Shown: positions 54,961 to 63,957 of the stretch, in pieces
How the letters are laid out: every line of letters starts with the position of its first letter
Numbering within the stretch: the first letter of the stretch is position 1
Assembly: GCA_963711195.1 (NCBI GenBank)
Contig: CAVQDK010000006.1
Location: forward strand, 248,001 to 312,000
Source: Pseudahrensia sp963711195
GTDB lineage: Bacteria; Pseudomonadota; Alphaproteobacteria; Rhizobiales; Rhizobiaceae
Reading direction: 5' to 3'
Length of the DNA: 64,000 nt
Translations under genes and position numbers: made by a program
Notes under the pieces: generated by a model
What the model saw: only the letters and a program-made list of their open reading frames with translations
What the model was told of the DNA's origin: nothing
The model's database searches: none

Positions 54961-56901
54961 ATGGACGATTCGACGGACCTGAAGAAAGCCAAACCGCGCG
55001 ACAGCGGCGACGTGATGTGGGAGGAAACCGCCCCGGTTTCCGACACGCCCGGTGCCGCCGTCATCGGCGCGCTCGTCAAGCGCCTTCCGTCGCAACCGGG
55101 CGTCTACCGCATGCTCAATCGCGCCGGTGAGGTGCTGTATGTCGGCAAGGCCAAGAACCTGCGGAACCGCGTTCAGAATTACGCGCGCGGTATCGGACAC
55201 GGCGGCAATCGCACGGCGAAAATGATCTCCGAAACCGCCGGTATGGAGTTCGTCACCACCCATACCGAGATGGAAGCGCTTCTGCTGGAAGCCAATCTCA
55301 TCAAGCGGTTGCGGCCTCGTTTCAACGTGTTGATGCGGGACGACAAGTCGTTCCCCTATATCTGGCTGACCACCCACCACGACGCACCCGGTCTGTTCAA
55401 GCACCGCGGGGCCCGCTCCAAGAAGGGTGATTATTTCGGTCCGTTCGCCTCCGCCAGTGCGGTGAACACGACGATCAATGCACTGCAGCGCATCTTTCTC
55501 GTCCGTACTTGTACCGACTCCTTCTACCAGTCCCGCACCCGCCCCTGCCTGCTGCACCAGATCAAGCGATGCGCGGGCCCGTGCACCGGCGAGGTTTCGG
55601 CGGACGCCTATCGGGAGATGGTCGGGCAGGCGCGGGACTTCTTGCGCGGTAAGTCCAGCACGTTGAAGGAAAACTACTCGACGCGGATGCAGGCGGCATC
55701 CGACGATATGGATTTCGAAACCGCCGCGCTCTACCGCGACCGTCTTGCGGCGCTCTCACATGTGCAGGCCCACCAGGGGATCAACCCGCAATATCTGGTG
55801 GAAGCGGACGTGTTCGCGGCCTACCATGAAGGCGGGCAATTCTGCGTGCAGGTCTTCTTCTTTCGCACCGGCCAAAACTGGGGCAACCGGGCCTATTTCC
55901 CACGCGCAGATAAGAGTTTCGACGAGGCGGAGGTGCTGGAGGCCTTCGTCACGCAGTTCTACGACGACAAGCCGGTGCCCAGGCTGATCCTGCTATCTCA
56001 CGACATCACGGAGGCCGATCTGCTGGCCGAAGCGCTGACGTCGAAGGCCGGGCACAAGGTGCAGGTCTACAAACCCCAACGTGGTGAGAAACGCGATATC
56101 GTCAAGCAGGTTTCGCGCAACGCGAAGGAGGCGTTGGGCCGCAAGCTGGCGGAAAGCGCAACCCAGACGAAACTGCTGGACGGCCTCGCCGATGTCTTCG
56201 ATCTGGACGCCCCGCCTCGCCGTATCGAAATCTACGACAACTCGCACATCATGGGCACGAACGCGGTGGGCGCAATGGTCGTGGCGGGGCCGGAAGGCTT
56301 TGCGAAAAACCAGTACCGCAAGTTCAATATCAAGAGCACGGAGATCACGCCCGGCGACGATTTCGGTATGATGAAAGAGGTGTTCACCCGCCGGTTTTCC
56401 CGACTGAAGAAGGAAGGCGACGCGAAGGCCGATGTCGACGCCATGCCCAACTGGCCGGACCTGGTGCTGATCGACGGCGGTGCGGGGCAGCTTTCGGCGG
56501 TGCGGGAGATCATGCGAGACCTCGATCTGGAAGACCGGGTGGCACTGGTCGGGGTCGCCAAGGGTATCGACCGGGATGCGGGGCGTGAACGCTTTCACGT
56601 GCCCGGCAAGAGCGATTTCACCCTGCCGATGCGCGACCCGGTGCTGTATTTCGTTCAGCGTTTGCGCGACGAGGCCCACCGTTTCGCCATCGGCACCCAC
56701 CGGGCCAAGCGCAAGAAGGAAACGCTGAAGAACCCGCTCGACGAAATCCCCGGTATTGGTCCGACGCGAAAGCGCGCGCTGCTCCACCATTTCGGCTCCG
56801 CCAAGCAGACGGCGAAGGCGGCTGTCGCCGATCTGATGGCCGTGGATGGGATCAGTGAGAAGATGGCGCAGGATATCTACGACCACTTCCAGAAGGGATG
56901 A
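54961..56901 (+). CDS. uvrC: Excinuclease ABC subunit UvrC
   Basis: UvrC makes both cuts around a DNA lesion in nucleotide excision repair. The 646-residue protein has an N-terminal GIY-YIG nuclease (QPGVYRMLN, VLYVGKAKNLRNRV), the Cys-rich segment RPCLLHQIKRCAGPC, a UVR domain (ASDDMDFETAALYRDRL), an RNase-H-like second nuclease (YDNSHIMGTNAVGAMVV, DLVLIDGGAGQL) and a C-terminal HhH pair (LDEIPGIGPTRKRALL). A 30-residue acidic extension precedes the GIY domain. No LexA box is visible just upstream. Confidence 0.96.
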   Translation: MDDSTDLKKAKPRDSGDVMWEETAPVSDTPGAAVIGALVKRLPSQPGVYRMLNRAGEVLYVGKAKNLRNRVQNYARGIGHGGNRTAKMISETAGMEFVTTHTEMEALLLEANLIKRLRPRFNVLMRDDKSFPYIWLTTHHDAPGLFKHRGARSKKGDYFGPFASASAVNTTINALQRIFLVRTCTDSFYQSRTRPCLLHQIKRCAGPCTGEVSADAYREMVGQARDFLRGKSSTLKENYSTRMQAASDDMDFETAALYRDRLAALSHVQAHQGINPQYLVEADVFAAYHEGGQFCVQVFFFRTGQNWGNRAYFPRADKSFDEAEVLEAFVTQFYDDKPVPRLILLSHDITEADLLAEALTSKAGHKVQVYKPQRGEKRDIVKQVSRNAKEALGRKLAESATQTKLLDGLADVFDLDAPPRRIEIYDNSHIMGTNAVGAMVVAGPEGFAKNQYRKFNIKSTEITPGDDFGMMKEVFTRRFSRLKKEGDAKADVDAMPNWPDLVLIDGGAGQLSAVREIMRDLDLEDRVALVGVAKGIDRDAGRERFHVPGKSDFTLPMRDPVLYFVQRLRDEAHRFAIGTHRAKRKKETLKNPLDEIPGIGPTRKRALLHHFGSAKQTAKAAVADLMAVDGISEKMAQDIYDHFQKG

Positions 56902-56909
56902 CCTGCATT

Positions 56910-56933
56910 CCGACAGGCTTTGTCGGTCGTTTT
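56910..56933 (+). terminator. Hairpin with T tract after uvrC
   Basis: CCGACA and TGTCGG form a perfect six-base stem with loop GGCTT, followed by TCGTTTT. It lies nine bases after the uvrC stop and before pgsA, so it may separate the two transcripts. Confidence 0.55.
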
Positions 56934-56971
56934 CCTTGAAACCGAACGCGGAATGCGCTTTCTGAACCCGA

Positions 56972-57586
56972 ATGACCAACACACCCGTCAAACCCGCACC
57001 GGCAAAGCAGGCAGGCCCATGGAGCGTGCCGAACTTGCTTACGTATGCGCGCATTCTGGTGGTTCCTCTGGTGGTGCTTTGCTTCGATCTGGAAGAGCGT
57101 GAGAAATCGACGGATATCGCGCGCTGGTCGGCACTGGCTCTGTTCGTCTTCGCCAGCATTACAGACTTCTTCGATGGCTATCTGGCGCGGACCTGGGAAC
57201 AGACCTCGTCGCTGGGGCGCATGCTGGACCCGATTGCCGACAAATTGCTGGTTTCCGCCACGCTTCTGCTGCTCGCCGCAGACGGAACCATCGCGGGCTG
57301 GTCGATCTGGGCCGGGATCGTCATTTTGAGCCGGGAGATACTGGTGTCCGGGTTGCGGGAGTTTCTGGCGGACCTGAAAGTGTCCATTCCCGTCAGCAAG
57401 CTGGCCAAGTGGAAGACGACGTTGCAGATGGTTTCCATCGGCTTCCTTCTGGCCGGGCCTGCCGGCGAGGCGGTGTTTCCCTACACGATCGAGGTTGGAT
57501 TGGCGCTGTTGTGGATTGCGGCGGCAGTGACGCTGATCACCGGCTGGGACTACTTTCGCGCCGGTTTGCGCCACATGGTCGAATGA
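56972..57586 (+). CDS. pgsA: CDP-diacylglycerol-glycerol-3-phosphate 3-phosphatidyltransferase
   Basis: PgsA makes phosphatidylglycerol phosphate, the precursor of phosphatidylglycerol and cardiolipin. The 204-residue protein has WSVPNLLTYARILVVPLVV at the start and the catalytic CDP-alcohol motif DFFDGYLAR...G.MLDPIADK (about residues 65-91), followed by REILVSGLREFLA typical of PgsA. Four to five membrane helices. The uvrC-pgsA-moaD-moaE order is recurrent in Sphingomonadales. It overlaps moaD by ATGA. Confidence 0.94.
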   Translation: MTNTPVKPAPAKQAGPWSVPNLLTYARILVVPLVVLCFDLEEREKSTDIARWSALALFVFASITDFFDGYLARTWEQTSSLGRMLDPIADKLLVSATLLLLAADGTIAGWSIWAGIVILSREILVSGLREFLADLKVSIPVSKLAKWKTTLQMVSIGFLLAGPAGEAVFPYTIEVGLALLWIAAAVTLITGWDYFRAGLRHMVE

Positions 57587-57849
57587 CCGGGCGCACGGTC
57601 ACGCTCAAATATTTCGCGTGGTTGCGGGAGCGTATCGGCGTCGGTGAAGAGACGGCCGTGCTTCCTGGTAACGTCGTCGATATCCCCACCTTGCTCGACT
57701 GGCTGGAAAGCCGTGGCGCGGGATACGCCCACGCGCTCGAAGCCCGGGCGGTGCTTCGTGTCGCACTCGACAAGACGGTCGTGCCCGCCGACGCAGTCCT
57801 TGGCGATGCGACCGAGATCGCGCTGTTTCCGCCCATGACCGGAGGGTAG
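57583..57849 (+). CDS. moaD: Molybdopterin synthase sulfur carrier subunit
   Basis: MoaD is a ubiquitin-fold protein whose C-terminal Gly-Gly carries the thiocarboxylate sulfur used to build molybdopterin. The 88-residue protein starts MTGRTVTLKYFAWLRERIG and ends FPPMTGG with the required Gly-Gly. The ATG at 57583 overlaps the pgsA stop. Together with moaE downstream and moaC-moeA at 5-7 kb, it shows that the organism makes molybdenum cofactor. Confidence 0.94.
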   Translation: MTGRTVTLKYFAWLRERIGVGEETAVLPGNVVDIPTLLDWLESRGAGYAHALEARAVLRVALDKTVVPADAVLGDATEIALFPPMTGG

Positions 57850-57852
57850 GAT

Positions 57853-58275
57853 TTGGCGACGACCATCCGTGTGCAGACGGAGGATTTCGACGCCGCGGCG
57901 GAAACACGGGCGCTGACTGCTGGACGCACGGATGTGGGCGCCGTCGCTTCGTTCATCGGCCTTGTGCGCGGCGAGGGTGAACGCCTCTCGGCGCTGGAAC
58001 TGGAGCATTACCCGGGCATGGCGGAACAACAGTTGGCGGCCATCGCCCAGCAGGCGCGTGAGAAATGGCCGGTCGATGGACTGACGGTCGTACACCGCCA
58101 TGGAACGATTCCTGTCGGCGGTCAGATCGTGCTGGTCATCGCAACGTCGCGGCACCGCGACGCCGCCTTCGATGCGGCGCGGTTCATCATGGATTACCTG
58201 AAGACGGACGCGCCGTTCTGGAAGAAGGAGCATCGGGCGGACGGGACAGCCGAACACTGGGTGGAAGGAATATGA
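57853..58275 (+). CDS. moaE: Molybdopterin synthase catalytic subunit
   Basis: MoaE converts cyclic pyranopterin monophosphate to molybdopterin using sulfur from MoaD. The 140-residue protein has GAVASFIGLVRGEGE, LELEHYPGMAE, HRHGTIPVGGQIV and the catalytic lysines in LKTDAPFWKKEHR. It starts at TTG with a strong GGAGGG ribosome site lying inside the end of moaD. Three bases separate the genes. Its stop overlaps the next ATG. Confidence 0.94.
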   Translation: MATTIRVQTEDFDAAAETRALTAGRTDVGAVASFIGLVRGEGERLSALELEHYPGMAEQQLAAIAQQAREKWPVDGLTVVHRHGTIPVGGQIVLVIATSRHRDAAFDAARFIMDYLKTDAPFWKKEHRADGTAEHWVEGI

Positions 58276-58868
58276 TGTCGGACAAGGTGTGGCCTCCGGC
58301 GGCGACGCTTCAAAACGCTCATGTCCGCGTCGAACCGCTTTCCCTTGCGCATACCGAAGACTTGCAGGAGGCTGCCGCCGATCTGGGTCAGCTCTGGTAC
58401 ACCTGGGTGCCGACGCCCGAAGGCATGAAGGCGGATATCGAGCAACGGCTCGCCAAACGCGCAGCCGGGTCCATGCTGCCATTCGCGGTGCTGACCTCGA
58501 ATGGACGTGCCGTGGGCATGACGACCTATATGAACGTCGACGCCGCCAACCGCCGTGTCGAGATCGGTTCGACCTGGTACGCGAAAAGCGTGCAGCGCAG
58601 CGGCCTGAACACGGCTTGCAAGTTGCTGCTGCTGGAACATGCCTTCGAGGCGCTGGATTGCATTGCGGTAGAGTTCCGCACTCACCGGTTAAACGTCCAG
58701 AGCCGACGCGCCATCGAGCGGCTCGGCGCGCAGTTCGACGGGCTCATCCGCGCGCATATGGTCATGGCGAACGGCACGATCCGCGATACCGCGGTTTATT
58801 CGGTCACCGCGCCGGAATGGCCTGCAGTGAAGGCCAATCTGGAATGGCTCGCCAAACCCCGCGCTTAG
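58272..58868 (+). CDS. GNAT family N-acetyltransferase
   Basis: A 198-residue protein of the RimJ/RimL-like GNAT group. Typical segments are VRVEPLSLAHTEDL at the start, RRVEIGSTWYAKSVQRSGLNTACKLLLL (acetyl-CoA binding region; shown here as two overlapping parts, REIGSTW-like and RSGLNTA) and EFRTHRLNVQSRRAIERLGA. It may modify a small molecule or a protein N-terminus. The ATG at 58272 overlaps the moaE stop; 58275 is an adjacent alternative. It converges with a small membrane protein gene, overlapping by four bases. Confidence 0.84.
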   Translation: MMSDKVWPPAATLQNAHVRVEPLSLAHTEDLQEAAADLGQLWYTWVPTPEGMKADIEQRLAKRAAGSMLPFAVLTSNGRAVGMTTYMNVDAANRRVEIGSTWYAKSVQRSGLNTACKLLLLEHAFEALDCIAVEFRTHRLNVQSRRAIERLGAQFDGLIRAHMVMANGTIRDTAVYSVTAPEWPAVKANLEWLAKPRA

Positions 58869-59125
58869 CGTGCACGGCGCATGGCGAACCAGCCCGAGAG
58901 CAACAACAGGATGCCGATCACAAGAATCGCGCCGTAGATCAGACCGCCCTGTCCATAGGGATCACGCGGCATCCAGTCGGGAAAACTCACCAGCCAGAGC
59001 AGGCTCAACCGGTAGTTCAACAGCCCGCAATTATCGGCACATGCCGTGCCGAATGTCAGCCATACGCCCCAGGCGGCAGCGGCTAGATAGGCCGCGCCGG
59101 GCAGGAAATAGACGAGCTTGCTCAG
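58865..59125 (-). CDS. Small two-helix membrane protein, probable CTG start
   Basis: An open frame of 86 codons follows ndk on the same strand and is easy to miss because it has no ATG near its start. It begins with CTG overlapping the ndk stop (CTGA). The sequence has two long hydrophobic helices, VYFLPGAAYLAAAAWGVW with a following LTFG, and LIYGAILVIGILLLLSGW, a short loop with two cysteines (ACADNCGLLNYR) and a basic C-terminus RRAR. The membrane-protein pattern and end at the GNAT stop suggest a real gene. I do not recognise the family. Confidence 0.6.
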   Translation of the reverse strand: MSKLVYFLPGAAYLAAAAWGVWLTFGTACADNCGLLNYRLSLLWLVSFPDWMPRDPYGQGGLIYGAILVIGILLLLSGWFAMRRAR

Positions 59126-59544
59126 CCGACGATTTCCGTTTCGGAGAACCAGTAGCCGATTTCGCGGGCTGCGGTTTCCGGTGCATCGGAGCCGTGCACG
59201 GAATTTTCGCCCAGGCTTTCGGCGAATTCCTTGCGGATGGTGCCTTCATCGGCGTCCGCAGGGTTCGTCGCGCCCATAATATCGCGGTTGGCTTTCACGG
59301 CGTTCTCGCCTTCCAGCACCTGCACGATGGTGGGGCCGGAGGACATGAACTCAGTGAGTTCGCCGAAGAACGGGCGTTCCTTGTGTTCGGCGTAAAAACC
59401 TTCCGCTTCGCGCAGGCTCATGTGGACGCGCTTGGAAGCGACGACGCGCAGACCGGCTTCTTCAAGGCGCTGGGTGATTGCGCCGGTCAGGTTGCGCTTG
59501 GTGGCGTCGGGCTTGATCATGGAAAAGGTGCGTTCGATGGCCAT
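59122..59544 (-). CDS. ndk: Nucleoside diphosphate kinase
   Basis: Ndk transfers phosphate between nucleoside di- and triphosphates through a phosphohistidine. The 140-residue protein starts MAIERTFSMIKPDATKRNL, has the FYAEHKERPFFGELTEFM segment and the active-site histidine in NSVHGSDAPETA. Normal length. Upstream (59545-59632) a seven-base inverted repeat separates it from a GST gene. Confidence 0.97.
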   Translation of the reverse strand: MAIERTFSMIKPDATKRNLTGAITQRLEEAGLRVVASKRVHMSLREAEGFYAEHKERPFFGELTEFMSSGPTIVQVLEGENAVKANRDIMGATNPADADEGTIRKEFAESLGENSVHGSDAPETAAREIGYWFSETEIVG

Positions 59545-59578
59545 TGTCGGTCTCGTTTGAATGGAAGAAGAAGTGTTG

Positions 59579-59601
59579 GCGCGCCTATAAAGGCGGCGCG
59601 C
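59579..59601 (-). repeat. Inverted repeat between GST gene and ndk
   Basis: GCGCGCC at 59579-59585 and GGCGCGC at 59595-59601 are exact complements around a nine-base AT-containing spacer. The hairpin lies after the GST stop and before the ndk start; a T-rich stretch follows about ten bases later. It may be a weak terminator of the GST transcript. Confidence 0.35.
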
Positions 59602-59632
59602 GGTCCCGGCAACCGCTGTTCATGGGAACCGT

Positions 59633-60322
59633 TCAGGCTGCGGTGGCGACCTTCCGGCCTTCGCCATCATACATATCGAGCAACCGGTCGAACCAGTCGG
59701 CGGACGGCGTGCCCTTGGGCAACACATCAGTCTTGGCCGTCGTGCGCGCCCATTGCATCGCGCCGAAGACCACATAGTCGGCAAAGAGCGGGCTCTGGCC
59801 ACCGATGAAGGGCTGCTGTTTCAGCATCAGGTCAAGCGATTTCAGAACGCCCGCGATTTCCTTGCCGTCCTTCGGAAACTTCGCTGCAAACTCTTCCAGT
59901 GTGGAGCCGAAGATTTTTTCGCGCGTCGTGCGGAAATGCTCCTGATCGGCCGGGGCGAGAGCATCGTAAATGTCCATCAGCGCGACCTTGGTGACGGCGG
60001 CATTGAAGTTGGCCTGCGTCCACGCGATGATGAATTGGGTGAGCGCCTCACCGGTCGCTCCGCCGAGCAGCGTCGGCGCTTCGGGATAGGCCTTGTCGAG
60101 ATAGCGCGCGATTTCGAGGCTCTCTTCGACGACCGTTTCGCCATCGCGAATGACAGGCACCTTGCGGCCACCGCCTTCGATGCCGGCCACTTGCGAAAAC
60201 GGCACACCAACGGTTTCAAAATCCAGCCCCTTGTGGGCGAGCGACATGCGGGTTTTCCAGCAATGGGGGGAGAAGGCGTGGGCGGTGTCGGCACCGCAGA
60301 GTTCGTAGAGTTTGATGGTCAT
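59633..60322 (-). CDS. Glutathione S-transferase family protein
   Basis: A 229-residue protein with the GST N-terminal fold (MTIKLYELCGADTAHAFSPH, then GRKVPVIRDGETVVEESLEIARYLD with the cis-Pro and the ESLEI glutathione site) and a helical C-terminal domain with FIGGQSPLFADYVVFG. The SPHCWKTRM stretch resembles GSTs of the beta-etherase/LigE-like group, but the substrate cannot be assigned. Divergent from the ABC-F gene. Confidence 0.87.
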   Translation of the reverse strand: MTIKLYELCGADTAHAFSPHCWKTRMSLAHKGLDFETVGVPFSQVAGIEGGGRKVPVIRDGETVVEESLEIARYLDKAYPEAPTLLGGATGEALTQFIIAWTQANFNAAVTKVALMDIYDALAPADQEHFRTTREKIFGSTLEEFAAKFPKDGKEIAGVLKSLDLMLKQQPFIGGQSPLFADYVVFGAMQWARTTAKTDVLPKGTPSADWFDRLLDMYDGEGRKVATAA

Positions 60323-60402
60323 TGTGTGGCTCCCGATTGGTTGGCGCGGCCCTAGCACCCAACCGGCTTGCAATCCAGCCGCGCCCCACTCACAAGCCGT
60401 TC

Positions 60403-62310
60403 ATGCTAAGAATCGAAGACCTCACATTCCGCATGCAGGGACGGCTTCTGCTCGACGCGACCTCGGTCCATGTGCCGATGGGCGCGCGCGTGGGCTTCGT
60501 CGGGCGCAACGGTACCGGCAAGACGACGCTGTTCAAGCTTATCACCGGCGAATACGCCCCGGAATCCGGTTCGCTGGAACTGCGACGCGGCGTGACCATC
60601 GGACAGGTGGCGCAGGAAGCGCCGGGCACGGATGTGTCGCTGCTGGAAACGGTGCTGGCCGCCGACACCGAACGCACGAACCTGCTTGCCGAAGCGGAAA
60701 CGGCGAAAGACCCGACGCGCATCGCCGACATCCACACCCGGCTCGCCGACATCGAAGCCCATTCGGCCGAAGCCCGCGCCGGGGCTATTCTGCACGGACT
60801 CGGCTTCGACGCGAAAGCGCAGGCACAGCCATGTTCCGCCTTTTCCGGCGGCTGGCGGATGCGCGTGGCGCTGGCAGCCGTGCTGTTTTCCGAACCGGAC
60901 CTGTTGCTGCTCGACGAGCCGACGAACTATCTCGACCTCGAAGGCACGCTTTGGCTGGAGAACTACGTCGCGCGCTACAAGCACACGGTCATCATCATCA
61001 GCCACGATCGCGACCTGCTGAACACCTGCTGCAACACGATCGTCCATCTCGAAAATCTGAAGCTCACCTCCTACAAGGGCGACTACGATTTTTTCGAGAA
61101 GACCCGCGCCGAGCGGATGGTGCTGCAGGGTAAGATGAAGGTGAAGCAGGACGCCAAGCGCGCCCACATGCAGGCCTTCATCGACCGCTTCAAGGCCAAG
61201 GCTTCGAAGGCCACGCAGGCGCAGAGCCGCATCAAGGCGCTGGAGCGGATGGGGTCCATCGCCGCCGTGCAGGAAACGGATGTGGCCCCCCTCTCCTTCC
61301 CGTCGCCGGAAAAGGTCGCCGCATCGCCGATCGTCAATCTGGAGCGCGTGTCGGCGGGCTACGAGGAAGGCCATTCCGTCATCTCGCAGATCGATTTGCG
61401 GATCGACGCCGACGACCGCATCGCGCTGCTGGGGGCCAACGGCAACGGCAAGTCCACCTTCGCCAAACTGGTTGCCGACCGTCTGACCACGGAAGGCGGT
61501 ATCGTGGACGGCACGATCACCCGCGCAGACAAGATGCGGGTCGCCATGTTCGCCCAGCACAACATGGACGATCTCGTGCCCGAACAATCGGCGCTGGAGC
61601 ACGTGCGCAAGCTGGTGCCGAACGAGCCGGAAGCCAAGGTGCGCGGGCGCACGGCGCGCATGGGGCTCGGCATCGAAAAGATGGACACGCCCGCGCGAGA
61701 CCTTTCCGGTGGCGAGAAGGCACGGCTGCTGCTCGGCATCGCCACCTTCGACAAGCCGCATCTGCTGATCCTCGACGAACCGACCAACCACCTCGACATG
61801 GACACCCGCGAGGCACTCGTGCTGGCGCTGAATGCCTATCGCGGGGCCGTCATTCTGATTTCCCACGACCGGCATCTGGTGGAAGCCAGCGCAGACCGCC
61901 TGTGGCTGGTCAACGAGGGCACGGTTGGCCCTTACGATGGCGATCTGAACGACTACCGTCGCCTGATCCTGAAAGGCCCCGGTTCGCCGCGTTCGCGGCG
62001 TGAGGATAAGACCGGCGCGGGACCGGGCAAGCAGGAAATCGCCGAGAAGAATGCCGCCGAAAAGCGCAAGCGCGATGCCGCACGTCGTGCCGACCAGTCC
62101 GGCACCCGCGCCCGGGTGAAGCAGTTGGAAACGACGATGGCTAAGGCCGCCGATGCCATCAAGAAGCTCGACAAGCTGCTGGCGCAGGCCAGCACGGAAC
62201 GGGATGGCAAGCGCATCCGCGACATTGCGACAAAGAAGGCGGAGTTCGAGCGGCGGCTGGCCGATGTGGAAGAGGAATGGCTCGAACTGAGCGAGGCACT
62301 CGTCGGCTGA
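60403..62310 (+). CDS. ABC-F family ATP-binding protein
   Basis: ABC-F proteins have two ATPase domains and no membrane part, and act on ribosomes. The 635-residue protein shows Walker A GRNGTGKTTLFK and GANGNGKSTFAK, signatures FSGGWRMRVALAA and LSGGEKARLLLG, Walker B LLLLDEPTNYLD and LLILDEPTNHLD, and a positively charged linker with QAFIDRFKAKASKATQAQSR. A coiled-coil C-terminal domain (about 540-635) makes it most like Uup/YheS. The ATG at 60403 is the first conserved start. Confidence 0.92.
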   Translation: MLRIEDLTFRMQGRLLLDATSVHVPMGARVGFVGRNGTGKTTLFKLITGEYAPESGSLELRRGVTIGQVAQEAPGTDVSLLETVLAADTERTNLLAEAETAKDPTRIADIHTRLADIEAHSAEARAGAILHGLGFDAKAQAQPCSAFSGGWRMRVALAAVLFSEPDLLLLDEPTNYLDLEGTLWLENYVARYKHTVIIISHDRDLLNTCCNTIVHLENLKLTSYKGDYDFFEKTRAERMVLQGKMKVKQDAKRAHMQAFIDRFKAKASKATQAQSRIKALERMGSIAAVQETDVAPLSFPSPEKVAASPIVNLERVSAGYEEGHSVISQIDLRIDADDRIALLGANGNGKSTFAKLVADRLTTEGGIVDGTITRADKMRVAMFAQHNMDDLVPEQSALEHVRKLVPNEPEAKVRGRTARMGLGIEKMDTPARDLSGGEKARLLLGIATFDKPHLLILDEPTNHLDMDTREALVLALNAYRGAVILISHDRHLVEASADRLWLVNEGTVGPYDGDLNDYRRLILKGPGSPRSRREDKTGAGPGKQEIAEKNAAEKRKRDAARRADQSGTRARVKQLETTMAKAADAIKKLDKLLAQASTERDGKRIRDIATKKAEFERRLADVEEEWLELSEALVG

Positions 62311-62323
62311 CAACCCTGTCGCC

Positions 62324-63406
62324 TTACGCGATCGGGGAACTTTCCGAAACGATGGTTCCCGGCAGGGAGAACGACAGGGATGCGCCGGTCGCGTGGGACG
62401 CGGATTTGCTGACCCAGAGTTTGCCGCGCCGCGCTTCGATCAACGACCGGGATGCAGCAAGACCGACGCCGTTGTTGCCGCTCTTCGGAAAATCCGCATT
62501 CACACCGCCGGTTTCTGCAAGAACCGTGTCGGGAAGGCCCGGGCCATCGTCGCTGATGGTGAAATGCAGCGTTTCGTCGTCCGCAGCCTCGATTTCGACT
62601 GCAACGGCGCTTTCGCTGAACTTGGTGGCGTTGTCGAGCAGGTTCCTCAGCGCAATGTCGACCACGATCTTCTCGCAGTTCAGGATGACGTGCGGATAGT
62701 CGATCTTTCTCGTCTTCAACGGGTCGAGAATCGCAACGGCGTCGGCGCACCAGTGACCGAAATCCATACGCTCGTCACTGCGGTTGTCGTAGCTGGTCTC
62801 GTTCACCATCGACAGGTTGTGGTCGATGAGGTTCAGGCCCTTCTCCATGACGTCGTTGATCGTTTGCAGCAGCCCCAGCTTGTCGTCGCCGAGATCCATG
62901 AACCCGTCGCCCAACATTTCGACCAGTATCTTGGTCTGGCGCATGGGGCCACGAACGTCGTGGGCGGCTGTGGACGCCAGGATTTGTAGATCCTGGTTTT
63001 TCGAACTGACGACTTCCAACGCCTCCGCCAAGCGCTTCTCGGTCTCCTTGCTCGGCGTTATGTCGGACGATATGCCGATGATCCCGGTGACGGTTTCGCC
63101 GTCCATGATGGGCGTCAACCGGGTTCGCCACCAGATTTCACCGAGGGGAAGCGCCAGCACCTCGTCATAGGCGTATTGGTTCTTCGAACGCACGCAACGC
63201 AGGTAGTTCTGCATCACGGTATCCGCCATGCGAACCGGCAGCGCTTCATGCGGGGTCTTGCCGACGAGACTTGCACCATCGACCCCGGTTATCTGGCCGT
63301 GGACCGCATTGAGCGCCCGAAAGGTAATGGTTTCACTCTCCACATCCAGCAGAAAGGCCGGGATGTTCAGGAACTGGGTGCTTTCGATCAGACTGTCGGC
63401 AAGCAT
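62324..63406 (-). CDS. PAS-domain sensor histidine kinase, soluble
   Basis: A 360-residue kinase without membrane segments. Residues 8-120 are a PAS sensor domain (RALNAVHGQITGVDG and GIIGISSDITPSKETEKR), a coiled coil follows (120-145), then the phosphoacceptor His149 in STAAHDVRGPMRQ, and an ATPase domain with N-box LRNLLDNATKFSE, G1 DDGPGLP and G2 NGVGLAASR. The H-box HDVRGPMRQ differs from the common HELRTPL. No response regulator gene is next to it, so its partner must be elsewhere. Signal unknown. Convergent with the ABC-F gene. Confidence 0.88.
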   Translation of the reverse strand: MLADSLIESTQFLNIPAFLLDVESETITFRALNAVHGQITGVDGASLVGKTPHEALPVRMADTVMQNYLRCVRSKNQYAYDEVLALPLGEIWWRTRLTPIMDGETVTGIIGISSDITPSKETEKRLAEALEVVSSKNQDLQILASTAAHDVRGPMRQTKILVEMLGDGFMDLGDDKLGLLQTINDVMEKGLNLIDHNLSMVNETSYDNRSDERMDFGHWCADAVAILDPLKTRKIDYPHVILNCEKIVVDIALRNLLDNATKFSESAVAVEIEAADDETLHFTISDDGPGLPDTVLAETGGVNADFPKSGNNGVGLAASRSLIEARRGKLWVSKSASHATGASLSFSLPGTIVSESSPIA

Positions 63407-63498
63407 GGTGGGTGCCTCTGGCGGGAGTTTTCAGACGCGGATCCTATCAGGCCGGTCTTGCGCAGAAGTGGTGCTCCCGATTGCGCGGCAACGCTCGG

Positions 63499-63951
63499 TT
63501 ACCCGGCCTTCTTCTCCCACCGCCCGCCGTCCTGCTGCCAGTATGTCAAACTGCGGCCGGCATCCTTCTCGATCGCCCACCGTTTGCGGGCTTCGGCCAC
63601 CGCGTCGGCATCATGTCCGTCGAACATATAGATGACACGTTCGCCAACCTGCGTATCCTGTGGTACCGCCCCTGCAACGGCGAAGTGCACATGCCGACCG
63701 GCGGATTGGTCGCTGACACTGTCGAGCCAGATGGGATGGTCGGACGGCGAACCCGGTGCGGAACCCATGGCCCCGTGGGGCAGGAAAGCGTCGTCCCGGT
63801 ACGTCCACAGGGCTTCGTCCAGAACCTCCAGCACGCCATCATCGCCGCATTGCACAAGCACGGTCCACGACCGCTTCAGGCACTGTTCCACCAGCCTGGG
63901 CAACGCGTGTTCGACGCGGCTTTCCGTCAGGTGATAGAATAGGCAATCCAT
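63499..63951 (-). CDS. holC: DNA polymerase III subunit chi
   Basis: HolC links the clamp loader to single-strand binding protein at the replication fork. The 150-residue protein begins MDCLFYHLTESRVEHALPRL, close to the family consensus FYxLtxsxxexalxxLxek, and has ALWTYRDDAFLPHG and the C-terminal EKDAGRSLTYWQQDGGRW. The gene normally follows pepA, and a gene end fitting this order lies six bases upstream. Confidence 0.92.
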   Translation of the reverse strand: MDCLFYHLTESRVEHALPRLVEQCLKRSWTVLVQCGDDGVLEVLDEALWTYRDDAFLPHGAMGSAPGSPSDHPIWLDSVSDQSAGRHVHFAVAGAVPQDTQVGERVIYMFDGHDADAVAEARKRWAIEKDAGRSLTYWQQDGGRWEKKAG

Positions 63952-63957
63952 GGCGGC

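Noticed and set aside
60406..62313. Long open frame antisense to the ABC-F gene
   Set aside because: Composition is that of a shadow frame; the plus strand encodes a complete ABC-F protein.
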